Source: Verrucomicrobiia bacterium (GTDB lineage: Bacteria > Verrucomicrobiota > Verrucomicrobiia > JABWAM01). Taken from it: a stretch of DNA of 64,000 bases. The DNA lies in assembly GCA_020849895.1 (NCBI GenBank), contig JADZFN010000035.1:26010-90009 (forward strand). The letters run 5' to 3'. The translations under genes and the position numbers were made by a program. Positions within the stretch are counted from its first letter, which is position 1, and every line of letters begins with the position of its first letter. Below the pieces are notes generated by a model. That model saw only the letters and a list, made by a program, of their open reading frames with translations, had not been told where the DNA came from and made no database searches. This document shows, piece after piece, positions 53,970-61,716 of this stretch.

Positions 53970-54937
53970 CGCGCGTCTTTGTCACCGGCGCGGCCGGGTT
54001 CATCGGCAGCAACGTCGTGGACCGCCTCCTCTCGGAGGGCCTCGAGGTGGTCGGCTGGGATAATTTTTCGACGGGCCGGCGCGAGTTCCTCGCCGGCGCC
54101 CTCGCCCGCCCCGGCGGGCGCTTTCGCCTCGTGGAGGGCGACAACCTCGACCTCCCGGCCCTCACCAGGGCGATGACCGGCTGCGACTTCGTCTTCCACC
54201 TCGCGGCGAACGCGGACGTGCGCTTCGGGACCGAGCACCCCAAGAAGGACCTCGAGCAGAACACGGTGGCCACCTTCCACGTGCTCGAGGCGATGCGTGC
54301 GACAGGCGCGCGGCGGCTTGCCTTCTCGTCCACCGGCTCGATCTACGGCGAGGCGAGCGTGATCCCGACGCCCGAGGACGCGCCCTTTCCCGTACAGACC
54401 TCGCTCTACGGGGCCTCCAAGCTCGCGGGCGAGGGGTTGATCTCGGCGTACGCGGAAGGGTTCGGCTTCGAGGGTTTTATTTTCCGCTTCGTTTCCATCC
54501 TCGGGGAGCGCTACACCCACGGGCACGTCTTCGACTTCTTTCGCCAGCTTCGTGAGCACCCCGAGCGCTTGTGCATCCTCGGGGATGGCTCCCAGCGCAA
54601 GTCCTATCTCCACGTGGACGACTGCCTCGACGCGATGCTCCATGCGATCCGCCTCGGGTCTGCGGCACCCAGGAAGGTTCACATCTATAACCTGGGCACG
54701 GCGGAGTATTGCCGCGTGACGGACTCGGTGGGCTGGATCTGCGCCCACCTCGGCCTCAAACCGAAGTTCGAGTTCACCGGTGGCGACCGGGGCTGGATCG
54801 GCGACAACCCCTTCATCTTCCTCGACACTGCGAGGATTGTCGCGACCGGTTGGAAACCGAAGCTCGGCATCCGGGAGGGCGTCGTCCGCACGCTCGACTG
54901 GCTCGGGCAGAACCCGGGGTGCCTGGACCGCTCATGA
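53966..54937 (+). CDS. NAD-dependent epimerase/dehydratase (extended SDR, GalE-like)
   Basis: 323 residues. The Rossmann start is RVFVTGAAGFIGSNVVDRLL. The active site has Ser/Thr in FSSTGSIYGEA and Y-x3-K in SLYGASKLAGEGL. ERYTHGHVFDFFRQL and YLHVDDCLDAML are typical of UDP-glucose 4-epimerase relatives. It probably epimerises a nucleotide-activated sugar in the cytoplasm; which one is not clear. It overlaps the methyltransferase stop and the dehydrogenase-like gene start. Confidence 0.9.
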   Translation: MTRVFVTGAAGFIGSNVVDRLLSEGLEVVGWDNFSTGRREFLAGALARPGGRFRLVEGDNLDLPALTRAMTGCDFVFHLAANADVRFGTEHPKKDLEQNTVATFHVLEAMRATGARRLAFSSTGSIYGEASVIPTPEDAPFPVQTSLYGASKLAGEGLISAYAEGFGFEGFIFRFVSILGERYTHGHVFDFFRQLREHPERLCILGDGSQRKSYLHVDDCLDAMLHAIRLGSAAPRKVHIYNLGTAEYCRVTDSVGWICAHLGLKPKFEFTGGDRGWIGDNPFIFLDTARIVATGWKPKLGIREGVVRTLDWLGQNPGCLDRS

Positions 54938-56205
54938 ACGTCGCCGTCCTTGGCCTCTGGCATCTCGGCTGCGTGACGGCTGCCTGCTGCGCGCGTCGCG
55001 TTCGCGTTCGCGGGCTCGACTTCGATCGGGAGACCGTGGAGAGGTTGAAGCTCGGTCACGCGCCGATCCTGGAGCCCGGCCTCGACGAACTGCTTGCGGC
55101 GGGGCTTGCGTCCGGGAGACTGAGTTTTGGGGAGGACCCCCGCGCGGCCTGTGGAGAGGCTGACGTGCTCTGGGTGGCCTACGACACTCCGGTCAACGAC
55201 CGGGACGAGTCGGACACGGCTTTCGTGATCTCCCGCCTGGATCGGTGTCTGCCGCACCTGCGCGCGGGGGCGATCGTTCTGGTTTCCTCGCAGCTGCCGG
55301 CGGGCACCTGCCGGGAGCTGGAGCGCGCCCACCCGTCATTGCGCTTCGCCTGCTCCCCGGAGAATCTCCGCCTCGGGAAGGCGATCGAGGCCTTCTCGAA
55401 GGCCGAGCGGATTGTGGTCGGCACGCGTGGCGGAAAGCCGCTGCCCGAATTGGAGACCCTCCTTTCCCCGTTCGCCCCGCGCATCCTGTGGATGCGGACG
55501 GAGTCCGCGGAGATGGTGAAGCACGGGCTGAATGCGTTCCTCGCTCTTTCGATCGGGTTCATGAACGAGCTCGCGACGCTGTGCGAGAAGGTAGGGGCCG
55601 ACGCGGCGGAGGTTTCGCTCGGGTTGAAGAGTGAGCCGCGCATCGGGCCGAAGGCCTACCTGCGGCCCGGGGGCGCGTTCGCGGGGGGCACCCTCGCGCG
55701 CGACCTCGTTTCGCTCGTGCGGATCGCAGAGAAGAGCGGCGAGCGGCCAGCGATCATCCCGGCGGTGCTGGTGAGCAACGACCGCCACCGGGGCTGGCCT
55801 TTCCGCCAGGTGCAGGCGCGCCTTGCTCCGCTGAAGGGAAAACGCATGGCCGTGCTCGGGCTGACCTACACCCCGAACACCGACACGCTGCGGCGTAGCG
55901 CGGCGGTGGAACTCTGCGCGGAACTCCTCGCCGCCGGCGCGGCGGTCGCCGTGTTCGACCCTGCGGTGCGCGAGCTTCCTCCGGCGCTCCGCGCGGTGAC
56001 CCTCACGAAGGAGGCCGGTGCGGCGCTGCAGGGTGCGGAAGCCGCCGTGGTCTGCACCGAGTGGCCCGAGTTCCGTCGCGTGCCGTGGAGGGGCCTCCTC
56101 CCCCGCATGGCTCGTGCGCTCGTCGTGGACGCCAACGGTTTCCTCGAGAAGGAGATGGAATCCCTGCCCGGCGTCGAGTATGTCCGCGTCGGACGCTCCG
56201 CATGA
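54934..56205 (+). CDS. UDP-sugar dehydrogenase-like protein lacking the catalytic cysteine
   Basis: 423 residues. All three UDPG/MGDP dehydrogenase domains are present: NVAVLGLWHLGCVTAA at the N-terminus, ESAEMVKHGLNAFLALSIGF in the middle, and VLGLTYTPNTDTLRRS at the C-terminal part. In true dehydrogenases the thioester Cys lies in GG(S/P)CFPKD; here the matching stretch is GGAFAGGTLARD, with Thr253 at the Cys position. Oxidation past the aldehyde would need that Cys, so the enzyme may do a different or partial reaction. It overlaps both neighbours by four bases. Confidence 0.85.
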   Translation: MNVAVLGLWHLGCVTAACCARRVRVRGLDFDRETVERLKLGHAPILEPGLDELLAAGLASGRLSFGEDPRAACGEADVLWVAYDTPVNDRDESDTAFVISRLDRCLPHLRAGAIVLVSSQLPAGTCRELERAHPSLRFACSPENLRLGKAIEAFSKAERIVVGTRGGKPLPELETLLSPFAPRILWMRTESAEMVKHGLNAFLALSIGFMNELATLCEKVGADAAEVSLGLKSEPRIGPKAYLRPGGAFAGGTLARDLVSLVRIAEKSGERPAIIPAVLVSNDRHRGWPFRQVQARLAPLKGKRMAVLGLTYTPNTDTLRRSAAVELCAELLAAGAAVAVFDPAVRELPPALRAVTLTKEAGAALQGAEAAVVCTEWPEFRRVPWRGLLPRMARALVVDANGFLEKEMESLPGVEYVRVGRSA

Positions 56206-57071
56206 AACTCCAGAGACGCCACGCGCTCATCACCGGTGCCAGTCAGGGGCTGGGCAAGGCCATTGCCCGTCAGTTCCTCCTGGAGGGCGCCTCCGTCGCG
56301 CTGTGCGCGAGGGACGCCAGGGCCCTCTCGGCAACGGCCGCCGAGCTCGGTGCCCTCGCGAAACCCGGGCAGAAGGTGGTCGCGCGCCCGTGCGACGTCT
56401 CCTCGCCGAAGGAGGTCGGCGAACTCGTCGAGTTCGCCCTCCGCGAACTCGGCCCGCTCCAGGCGCTCGTGAACAACGCGGGCATCTACGGCCCCATGGG
56501 CCCGACCGAGAGCGTGGACTGGGACGAGTGGGTGCGCGCGGTCGAGATCAATCTCTACGGGACGCTCCTGCCGTGCCGTGCGCTCGTGCCGCACTTCAAG
56601 CGGGCGGGCTACGGCAAGATCGTGAACCTCTCCGGCGGCGGCGCCACCGCGCCGCTTCCGAACATCAGCGCCTACGCCGCCTCGAAGGCGGCCGTGGTGC
56701 GCCTCGTCGAGACGCTTGCTGAGGAGCTCAAGCCCTTTCGCGTGGACGTGAACGCGATCGCTCCCGGCGCGCTGAACACCCGCCTCCTCGACCAGGTCTT
56801 CGCCAGTGGCAAGGAGGCGGTCGGCGCGGGGTTTTACGCGCGCGCGTTGAAGCAGAAGGAGAGCGGCGGGGTTCCCCTGGAACTCGGCGCGAAGCTCTGC
56901 GTCTACCTGGCATCTGCCGAGAGCGACGGGATCACCGGCCGCCTCATCAGCGCCCAGTGGGACCCGTGGCCCACTCTGCATGCGCACCGCGACGAGATCG
57001 CCGCGTCCGACATCTACACCCTGCGGCGCATCCTGCCGAAGGACCGGGGGAAGCCCTGGGGGGAGTCGTGA
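56202..57071 (+). CDS. Classical short-chain dehydrogenase/reductase
   Basis: 289 residues from ATG 56202. The cofactor motif is ALITGASQGLGKAIARQF (TGxxxGxG). LVNNAGIYG, IVNLSGGGA, YAASKAAVVRL with Tyr and Lys, and VNAIAPGALNTRLL follow the classical order. The C-terminal 50 residues are longer than in simple FabG-like enzymes. It probably oxidises or reduces a keto-sugar made by the neighbouring enzymes. It is coupled to the dehydrogenase-like gene before it and the Gfo/Idh gene after it. Confidence 0.9.
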   Translation: MKLQRRHALITGASQGLGKAIARQFLLEGASVALCARDARALSATAAELGALAKPGQKVVARPCDVSSPKEVGELVEFALRELGPLQALVNNAGIYGPMGPTESVDWDEWVRAVEINLYGTLLPCRALVPHFKRAGYGKIVNLSGGGATAPLPNISAYAASKAAVVRLVETLAEELKPFRVDVNAIAPGALNTRLLDQVFASGKEAVGAGFYARALKQKESGGVPLELGAKLCVYLASAESDGITGRLISAQWDPWPTLHAHRDEIAASDIYTLRRILPKDRGKPWGES

Positions 57072-58084
57072 AGGTCGCCGTCGTCGGCTGCGGGCTGATC
57101 GGGAAGAAGCGCGTGAACGCGCTCGGTGCGGACCACGCGCTCGTCGCGGCGGTCGACAAGGACCTGGCGCGTGCGCAAGCCTTAGCGGCGATGCGCCCCG
57201 GCGCCGTGGCCACCGCGAACTGGCGCGAGGTCGTCCGCCACCCGGACGTCGAGGCCGTGATCGTGGCGACGACGAACGACAGCCTCGCGCCCGTGACCCT
57301 CGAGGCGATCCGCGCCGGCAAGCACGTGCTCGTGGAGAAGCCGGCGGCGCGCTCCCCGGACGAACTCGTCCCGGTGCTGGCCGCGTCGGAGAGGGCAGGC
57401 GTTCACGTGCAGGTGGGTTTCAATCACCGTTTTCACCCGGCCTTCCTGAAGGCTCGTGCGATCGTGGACTCGGAGGCGCTCGGGCCGCTCATGTTCCTCC
57501 GCGCCCGCTACGGTCATGGGGGACGCGTCGGCTACGACCGCGAGTGGCGCGCCGACCCGAAGGTCGCCGGAGGTGGCGAACTTCTCGACCAAGGAGTGCA
57601 CCTCATCGACCTCTCGCGCTGGTTCCTCGGCGATTTCGTCAGACAGGAAGGCTGGGTCCACACGTGGTTCTGGGACATGCCGGTGGAAGACAACGGCTTC
57701 CTGCTGCTGCGTACAAAGGAGGACCGTGCGGCGTGGCTTCATGCCTCGTGCACCGAATGGAAGAATCTCTTCTCGTTCGAGCTCTACGGCCGCGTGGGGA
57801 AACTCCACGTCGAGGGCCTCGGCGGTAGCTACGGGGTTGAGCGCCTCACCTTCTACCGCATGAAGCCCGAGATGGGGCCGCCGGACAACGAGACGTGGGA
57901 GTTTCCCGGCGAGGATACCTCCTGGCGCGCGGAGTTCGAAAGCTTCGCGAGAAAAATCGCAACCGGTGAAGGTGGTGTACCCACTTTAGGTGACGCCAAG
58001 GCAGCATTGGAGATTGTGGCGAAAGCGTACGAACAAAGCGGAAAATCGGAAAATCGGAAAATCGAGAAATCGGAAAAGCGATAG
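57068..58084 (+). CDS. Gfo/Idh/MocA-family oxidoreductase
   Basis: 338 residues from GTG 57068, in a GTGA overlap with the SDR stop. NAD-binding VAVVGCGLIGKKRVNAL, catalytic-type EKP in HVLVEKPAARS, and GGGELLDQGVHLIDLSRWF with the second-domain His are present. This family reduces or oxidises sugars and their nucleotides. The last about 15 residues (SGKSENRKIEKSEKR) are encoded by the octamer repeat at 58039-58078, so the natural end of the protein has been overwritten or extended by repeat DNA. Confidence 0.9.
   Translation: MKVAVVGCGLIGKKRVNALGADHALVAAVDKDLARAQALAAMRPGAVATANWREVVRHPDVEAVIVATTNDSLAPVTLEAIRAGKHVLVEKPAARSPDELVPVLAASERAGVHVQVGFNHRFHPAFLKARAIVDSEALGPLMFLRARYGHGGRVGYDREWRADPKVAGGGELLDQGVHLIDLSRWFLGDFVRQEGWVHTWFWDMPVEDNGFLLLRTKEDRAAWLHASCTEWKNLFSFELYGRVGKLHVEGLGGSYGVERLTFYRMKPEMGPPDNETWEFPGEDTSWRAEFESFARKIATGEGGVPTLGDAKAALEIVAKAYEQSGKSENRKIEKSEKR
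58039..58078. repeat. Octamer tandem repeat (CGGAAAAT type) at the end of the Gfo/Idh gene
   Basis: Five head-to-tail eight-base units, three perfect copies of CGGAAAAT and two with single changes, lie at the 3' end of the coding frame. Similar units occur at 58491-58527 and, in the other orientation, at 60366-60410. Confidence 0.75.
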
Positions 58085-58145
58085 ACTGGGAGAGTGGAAA
58101 TTGGGAAACAGCAAGGCGGTGAATGAGAAAGGAGATTGAACGGCC

Positions 58146-58492
58146 ATGAAGACCGAACTCGAGAACCGTACGCTGGAGTTCTCGCTCGCGGTGATTCGCT
58201 TCGTCGCCGGGCTTTCCCGCAACCTAGTCAACGACCGGGTCGGCCACCAGCTGCTCAAGGCGGCGACCTCGATCGGGCCAACTACCGCGAGGTCAACCGT
58301 TCCGAATCCAAGGACGATTTCATCCACAAGACTGGGGTCGCCGAGAAGGAGGCCTCGGAGACCGTGTACTGGCTTCAGATTTGCGGCCGTGCGAAGATCG
58401 GTCCACAAGCTGATGCCGAGAGCCTCCTGAAAGAAGCGGGCAAACTCCTTGCCACCATGACCACCATCAATCGCAAGGCCAAAGGCCGTTGA
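58146..58492 (+). pseudogene. Four-helix-bundle (S23/Avd-like) gene with a frameshift
   Basis: The first frame from ATG 58146 encodes MKTELENRTLEFSLAVIRF to LLKAATSIG. The second half, ANYREVNRSESKDDFIHKTG to the stop at 58492, is in another frame. Joined, they give a normal protein of about 115 residues of the four-helix-bundle family (23S rRNA intervening-sequence proteins, related to Avd of diversity-generating retroelements). One base appears to be missing in the G run at 58275-58277 (GGGCC where GGGGCC is expected). No reverse transcriptase is near. Octamer repeats lie on both sides. Confidence 0.85.
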
Positions 58493-58527
58493 TCGGCAGA
58501 AAATCGAAAGATCGAAAAATCGAGAAA
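58491..58527. repeat. Octamer repeat (ATCGAAAA type) before the heptose kinase gene
   Basis: ATCGGCAGAAA is followed by ATCGAAAG, ATCGAAAA and ATCGAGAA. The unit is a phase-shifted form of the repeat at 58039-58078. It fills part of the 122-base gap between the broken four-helix-bundle gene and the kinase. Confidence 0.65.
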
Positions 58528-58614
58528 TGTGAGAGCCGTTTTTCGCTTTCCAGATTTCGTGTCCTCTCGCCTTTATTCCTCTTCTTCGTTTCCCACTTTT
58601 CCGGTTTTCCTTCC

Positions 58615-59598
58615 ATGATTATTACGCGGTCACCACTTCGCATCAGTCTCGGAGGAGGGGGCACCGACCTGCCCTCCTATTATTCGAAGCACGAAGGTTT
58701 CCTCATCGCCGCGGCGATCGATCGTTACATCTACATCACGCTCCACGAGACCTTCGTGGATGACCTCATCATCAAATACTCGAAGATGGAGCGCGTCCCC
58801 TCCGCGGACCAGATCGAACACCCGATCATTCGTGAGGCCTTCCGTCTGACCGGCATCCGCGAGACCAACCTCGAGGTGGCCAGCATGGCCGACATTCCCG
58901 CAGGCACGGGCCTTGGCTCCTCGGGCAGCTTTACCACGGCCCTTCTCAAGGCGCTCCACACCTGGCGACGAAACCTCGTGCATCCGTACGAGCTCGCCGA
59001 GCAGGCGTGCGAGATCGAGATCGGACGCCTCAAAGAACCCATCGGCAAGCAGGACCAGCACATCGCCGCCTTCGGTGGAATCACCTGCTTCCGCTTCCTG
59101 AAGGACGGCCACGTGGAAGTCTCCCCGCTCAAAGTCTCCGACGAGACGCGCGCGAACCTCGAGGACAACCTCCTCTTGTTCTTCACGGGCTACTCGCGCG
59201 CCGCCTCCTCCATCCTGAAGGAGCAGGACACGAAGAGCCGTGGCGGTGACGCGGAGATGATCGAGAACCTCCACTTCATCAAGAAGCTCGCCATGGACAG
59301 CCGAATCGCGCTCGAGGCGGGAGACCTTCCCGCCTTCGCCGAGTTGATGAACGTCCACTGGCACCGCAAGAAGGGGCGTTCCTCCGGCATGACGAACCCG
59401 CGCATCGACGAGTGGTACGCGCATGCCCTCGCCAACGGCGCGCTCGGCGGCAAGCTCCTCGGTGCCGGCGGCGGCGGGTTCCTGATGTTCTACGCCGGCG
59501 ACAAGGTCCGCCTCCGCCACGCGATGCGGGAGAAGGGCCTTCGCGAGGTCCGCTTCCGCTTCGACTTTGAGGGCACCAAGGTCGTGATCTCCGGCTGA
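58615..59598 (+). CDS. hddA: D-glycero-alpha-D-manno-heptose 7-phosphate kinase (GHMP family)
   Basis: 327 residues from ATG 58615; the upstream frame is repeat and T-rich spacer. GHMP motif 1 PLRISLGGGGTDLPSYY, motif 2 PAGTGLGSSGSFTTALL and motif 3 LGGKLLGAGGGGFLMFY are all present, with the IGKQDQHIAAFGGI block typical of the HddA/Fkp-kinase branch. It phosphorylates heptose 7-phosphate at C1 to the alpha-1,7-bisphosphate. The neighbouring nucleotidyltransferase, GmhA and GmhB genes support this assignment over fucokinase or mevalonate-type relatives. Confidence 0.88.
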   Translation: MIITRSPLRISLGGGGTDLPSYYSKHEGFLIAAAIDRYIYITLHETFVDDLIIKYSKMERVPSADQIEHPIIREAFRLTGIRETNLEVASMADIPAGTGLGSSGSFTTALLKALHTWRRNLVHPYELAEQACEIEIGRLKEPIGKQDQHIAAFGGITCFRFLKDGHVEVSPLKVSDETRANLEDNLLLFFTGYSRAASSILKEQDTKSRGGDAEMIENLHFIKKLAMDSRIALEAGDLPAFAELMNVHWHRKKGRSSGMTNPRIDEWYAHALANGALGGKLLGAGGGGFLMFYAGDKVRLRHAMREKGLREVRFRFDFEGTKVVISG

Positions 59599-59603
59599 TC
59601 CTG

Positions 59604-60353
59604 ATGGCTCTTGGAAGGAAAACTTCCCCGAGGGACGTGCTATCGGCTCCGGAGCCGCTGCCGGTGGCGATCCTGGCGGGCGGTATGGCCACCCGTCTGG
59701 GCGAGCTGACGAAGCGCGTGCCGAAGTCGCTCCTCGAGATCGCCGGGCGGCCCTTCCTCGCCTGGCAACTCGACCTGCTGCACGCGAACGGCATTCGCCA
59801 CGTCGTCCTCTGTGTCGGCCATCTCGGCGAGATGATCCGGCGTCGTTTCGGCGACGGCAGGCAGTACGGCCTTTCAATCGAGTATTCGCTCGACGGTCCG
59901 GTGCTCCTCGGCACCGGTGGCGCCCTGCGCAATGCCCTCCCGCTCCTCGGTCGCGCGTTCTTCGTGCTCTACGGAGACTCCTACCTGCCGGTGGACATGC
60001 CGGCCGTGCAGTCGGCCTTCGAGGTCTCCGGGAAGTCCGCGCTCATGACCGTGTACGCGAACCGCGGAAAGTACGACCGCAGCAACGTCCGCTTCCAGCG
60101 CGGACGGATCCTCGCCTACGACAAGGTTGCCCCCTCGCGCGACATGCGACACATTGACTACGGCCTGAGTGCCCTGAACGCCTCCGCGCTGGAGGCCTTC
60201 GAGTCCAGGCAGTGCTTCGACCTCGCCCAGATATTCACCGGGCTTGTGCATAAGGGCGAGCTTGCCGGCTACCTCGTCCGCGAGCGATTCTACGAAATCG
60301 GTTCACCGGGCGGCATCGAGGAGTTCCGCCGTCTGGTGACCGCCCACCGATGA
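59604..60353 (+). CDS. hddC: Sugar-1-phosphate nucleotidyltransferase (HddC-like)
   Basis: 249 residues. The nucleotidyltransferase motif is VAILAGGMATRLGELTKRVPKSLLEI, here with LAGG and KS as key residues. LLGTGGALRNALPLL, FFVLYGDSYL with the metal Asp, and FYEIGSPGGIEEF at the end are typical of the short GMP/GDP-mannose pyrophosphorylase relatives. In context it would join GTP and heptose 1-phosphate to make GDP-D-glycero-alpha-D-manno-heptose. Base specificity is inferred from the pathway. It begins five bases after the kinase stop. Confidence 0.85.
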   Translation: MALGRKTSPRDVLSAPEPLPVAILAGGMATRLGELTKRVPKSLLEIAGRPFLAWQLDLLHANGIRHVVLCVGHLGEMIRRRFGDGRQYGLSIEYSLDGPVLLGTGGALRNALPLLGRAFFVLYGDSYLPVDMPAVQSAFEVSGKSALMTVYANRGKYDRSNVRFQRGRILAYDKVAPSRDMRHIDYGLSALNASALEAFESRQCFDLAQIFTGLVHKGELAGYLVRERFYEIGSPGGIEEFRRLVTAHR

Positions 60354-60365
60354 TTCCCTCCCTCC

Positions 60366-60410
60366 TTTTTGATTTTTTACTTTTCCGATTTCACGCTTTC
60401 CCGATTTTCT
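60366..60410. repeat. Inverted-orientation octamer repeat (TTTTCCGATT type)
   Basis: The 58-base gap between hddC and gmhA is T-rich and contains TTTTCCGATTT and TTTCCCGATTTTC, the complement of the ATCGGAAA unit found at 58039 and 58491. The copies are degenerate. No Shine-Dalgarno site for gmhA is visible in it. Confidence 0.5.
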
Positions 60411-60411
60411 C

Positions 60412-61032
60412 ATGAACTTCTCCACCATCTACCTCGCCGAGGCGCAGCGGATCGCTGCGGCCCTCGATCCCGCAGCTCTTGAGCGCATGGTCGCGTTGCT
60501 CGCGCGGGTCCGGGCCCGTGGCGGGCGGCTCTTCCTGCTTGGTGTCGGCGGCAGCGCCGCGAACGCCTCCCACGCGGTGAACGATTTTCGTAAGATCTGC
60601 GGCTTCGAGGCCTACGCGCCGACCGACAACGTCTCGGAACTCACCGCCCGCGCCAACGACGAGGGCTGGGCGACGATTTTCTCCGAGTGGCTCAAGGGCA
60701 GCCGCCTCGGACGGCGTGATGCGATCCTCGTGTTCTCGGTGGGGGGAGGGGACCTTGCGCGGAACATCAGCCCCAACCTCGTCGCGGCCGTCCAACTGGC
60801 GCGGAAGGTGGGCGCGGCGGTGCTCGGGATCGTCGGGCGCAAGGAGGGCTACACCGCCCGCGCCGCCGACGCGTGCGTGGTGATCCCGACGGTAAGCTCC
60901 GAGAGGGTGACCCCGCACTCGGAAGCCTTCCAGGCAGTGGTGTGGCACCTACTCGTCTCTCACCCGAAGCTGAAGAAGGCCGCCACGAAGTGGGAGTCGG
61001 CGGTGAAGCGGCGATCATGTCGCGCGCGTTGA
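60412..61032 (+). CDS. gmhA: Sedoheptulose 7-phosphate isomerase GmhA
   Basis: 206 residues, one SIS domain. GGRLFLLGVGGSAANASHAVNDF is the substrate loop (key part GVGGSAANASH), followed by CGFEAYAPTDNVSELTARAND, LVFSVGGGDLARNISPNL and TPHSEAFQAVVWHLL with the catalytic Glu/His region. It converts sedoheptulose 7-phosphate to D-glycero-D-manno-heptose 7-phosphate, the first step of the heptose route. Its 3' end overlaps or adjoins the phosphatase gene. Confidence 0.92.
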   Translation: MNFSTIYLAEAQRIAAALDPAALERMVALLARVRARGGRLFLLGVGGSAANASHAVNDFRKICGFEAYAPTDNVSELTARANDEGWATIFSEWLKGSRLGRRDAILVFSVGGGDLARNISPNLVAAVQLARKVGAAVLGIVGRKEGYTARAADACVVIPTVSSERVTPHSEAFQAVVWHLLVSHPKLKKAATKWESAVKRRSCRAR

Positions 61033-61616
61033 CGCCGGCCGAGCGAAAACCGGGAATGAAGCGCGCTGTATTTCTGGATCGCGACGGGGTGCTGAACTGT
61101 TCCGTCGTTTGGGACGGGAAGCCCTATCCGCCGTCGACCGTGGCTGAGTTCGTCCTCTATCCCGAGGCGCTCCCCGCGTGCCGGCGGCTCAAGGAGGCGG
61201 GGTTCCTCCTCGTCGTCGCCACGAACCAGCCCGACGTTGGGCGCGGCACGCAGTCGCGCGAGGAAGTGGAGGCGATGCACACGCGCCTGCTCCGCGAACT
61301 CCCGCTCGACCGGGTCGAGGTCTGCTACGATTCGGGGGAGCAGCCCTCCGAGTTCCGCAAGCCCGCACCGGGGATGCTCCTCCGCTCGGCGCGAGAGCTC
61401 GAGGTCGACCTGGCGTCGAGCTGGATGGTGGGGGACCGCTGGCGCGACGTGGACTGCGGCAGGGCGGCAGGATGTCGTACGGTTTTCATCGACCGGGGTT
61501 ACGCGGAGAAACTCCGCGAGCCTCCGGACTTTACCGTCCGCGATCTCGGCCAAGCCGCGGAGGTTATCCTGCGCAGCACCGGCTCCAGAGCTGACGTGAG
61601 GTTTGGATGGGATTAG
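61017..61616 (+). CDS. gmhB: D-glycero-D-manno-heptose 1,7-bisphosphate phosphatase GmhB
   Basis: 199 residues from ATG 61017, overlapping gmhA by 16 bases; an ATG at 61056 would start closer to the first motif and is equally possible. HAD motif 1 AVFLDRDGVLN, motif 2 VVATNQPDVGRG, Lys in EFRKPAPGMLL and motif 4 MVGDRWRDVDCGRAAG are complete. The zinc-binding cysteines of many GmhB proteins are mostly lacking. It removes the C7 phosphate from the bisphosphate, leaving heptose 1-phosphate for HddC. Confidence 0.9.
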   Translation: MSRALTPAERKPGMKRAVFLDRDGVLNCSVVWDGKPYPPSTVAEFVLYPEALPACRRLKEAGFLLVVATNQPDVGRGTQSREEVEAMHTRLLRELPLDRVEVCYDSGEQPSEFRKPAPGMLLRSARELEVDLASSWMVGDRWRDVDCGRAAGCRTVFIDRGYAEKLREPPDFTVRDLGQAAEVILRSTGSRADVRFGWD

Positions 61617-61680
61617 CCCCACAATGCGTGGAGGATTAACGTCGCTTCTGCCAGGTGGTAAGCCGGGTTGAAGGGGTGCC

Positions 61681-61716
61681 TTGCGCCACTGGGGGGCGCT
61701 TTGTATGGTGCGTCGG
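61681..61716 (+). promoter_or_regulatory. Predicted leaderless promoter of the transaldolase gene
   Basis: TTGCGC (61681-61686), a 17-base spacer and TATGGT (61704-61709) are followed by seven bases before ATG 61717. This fixes the start at 61717 rather than at the ATG at 61705, which lies inside the -10 box. Confidence 0.4.

Noticed and set aside
58146..58492. Diversity-generating retroelement suggested by the Avd-like family
   Set aside because: No reverse transcriptase, template repeat or variable repeat pair was found in the window.
58039..58527. Octamer repeats considered as a CRISPR array
   Set aside because: The units are eight bases and directly adjacent with no spacers, and no cas gene is present.
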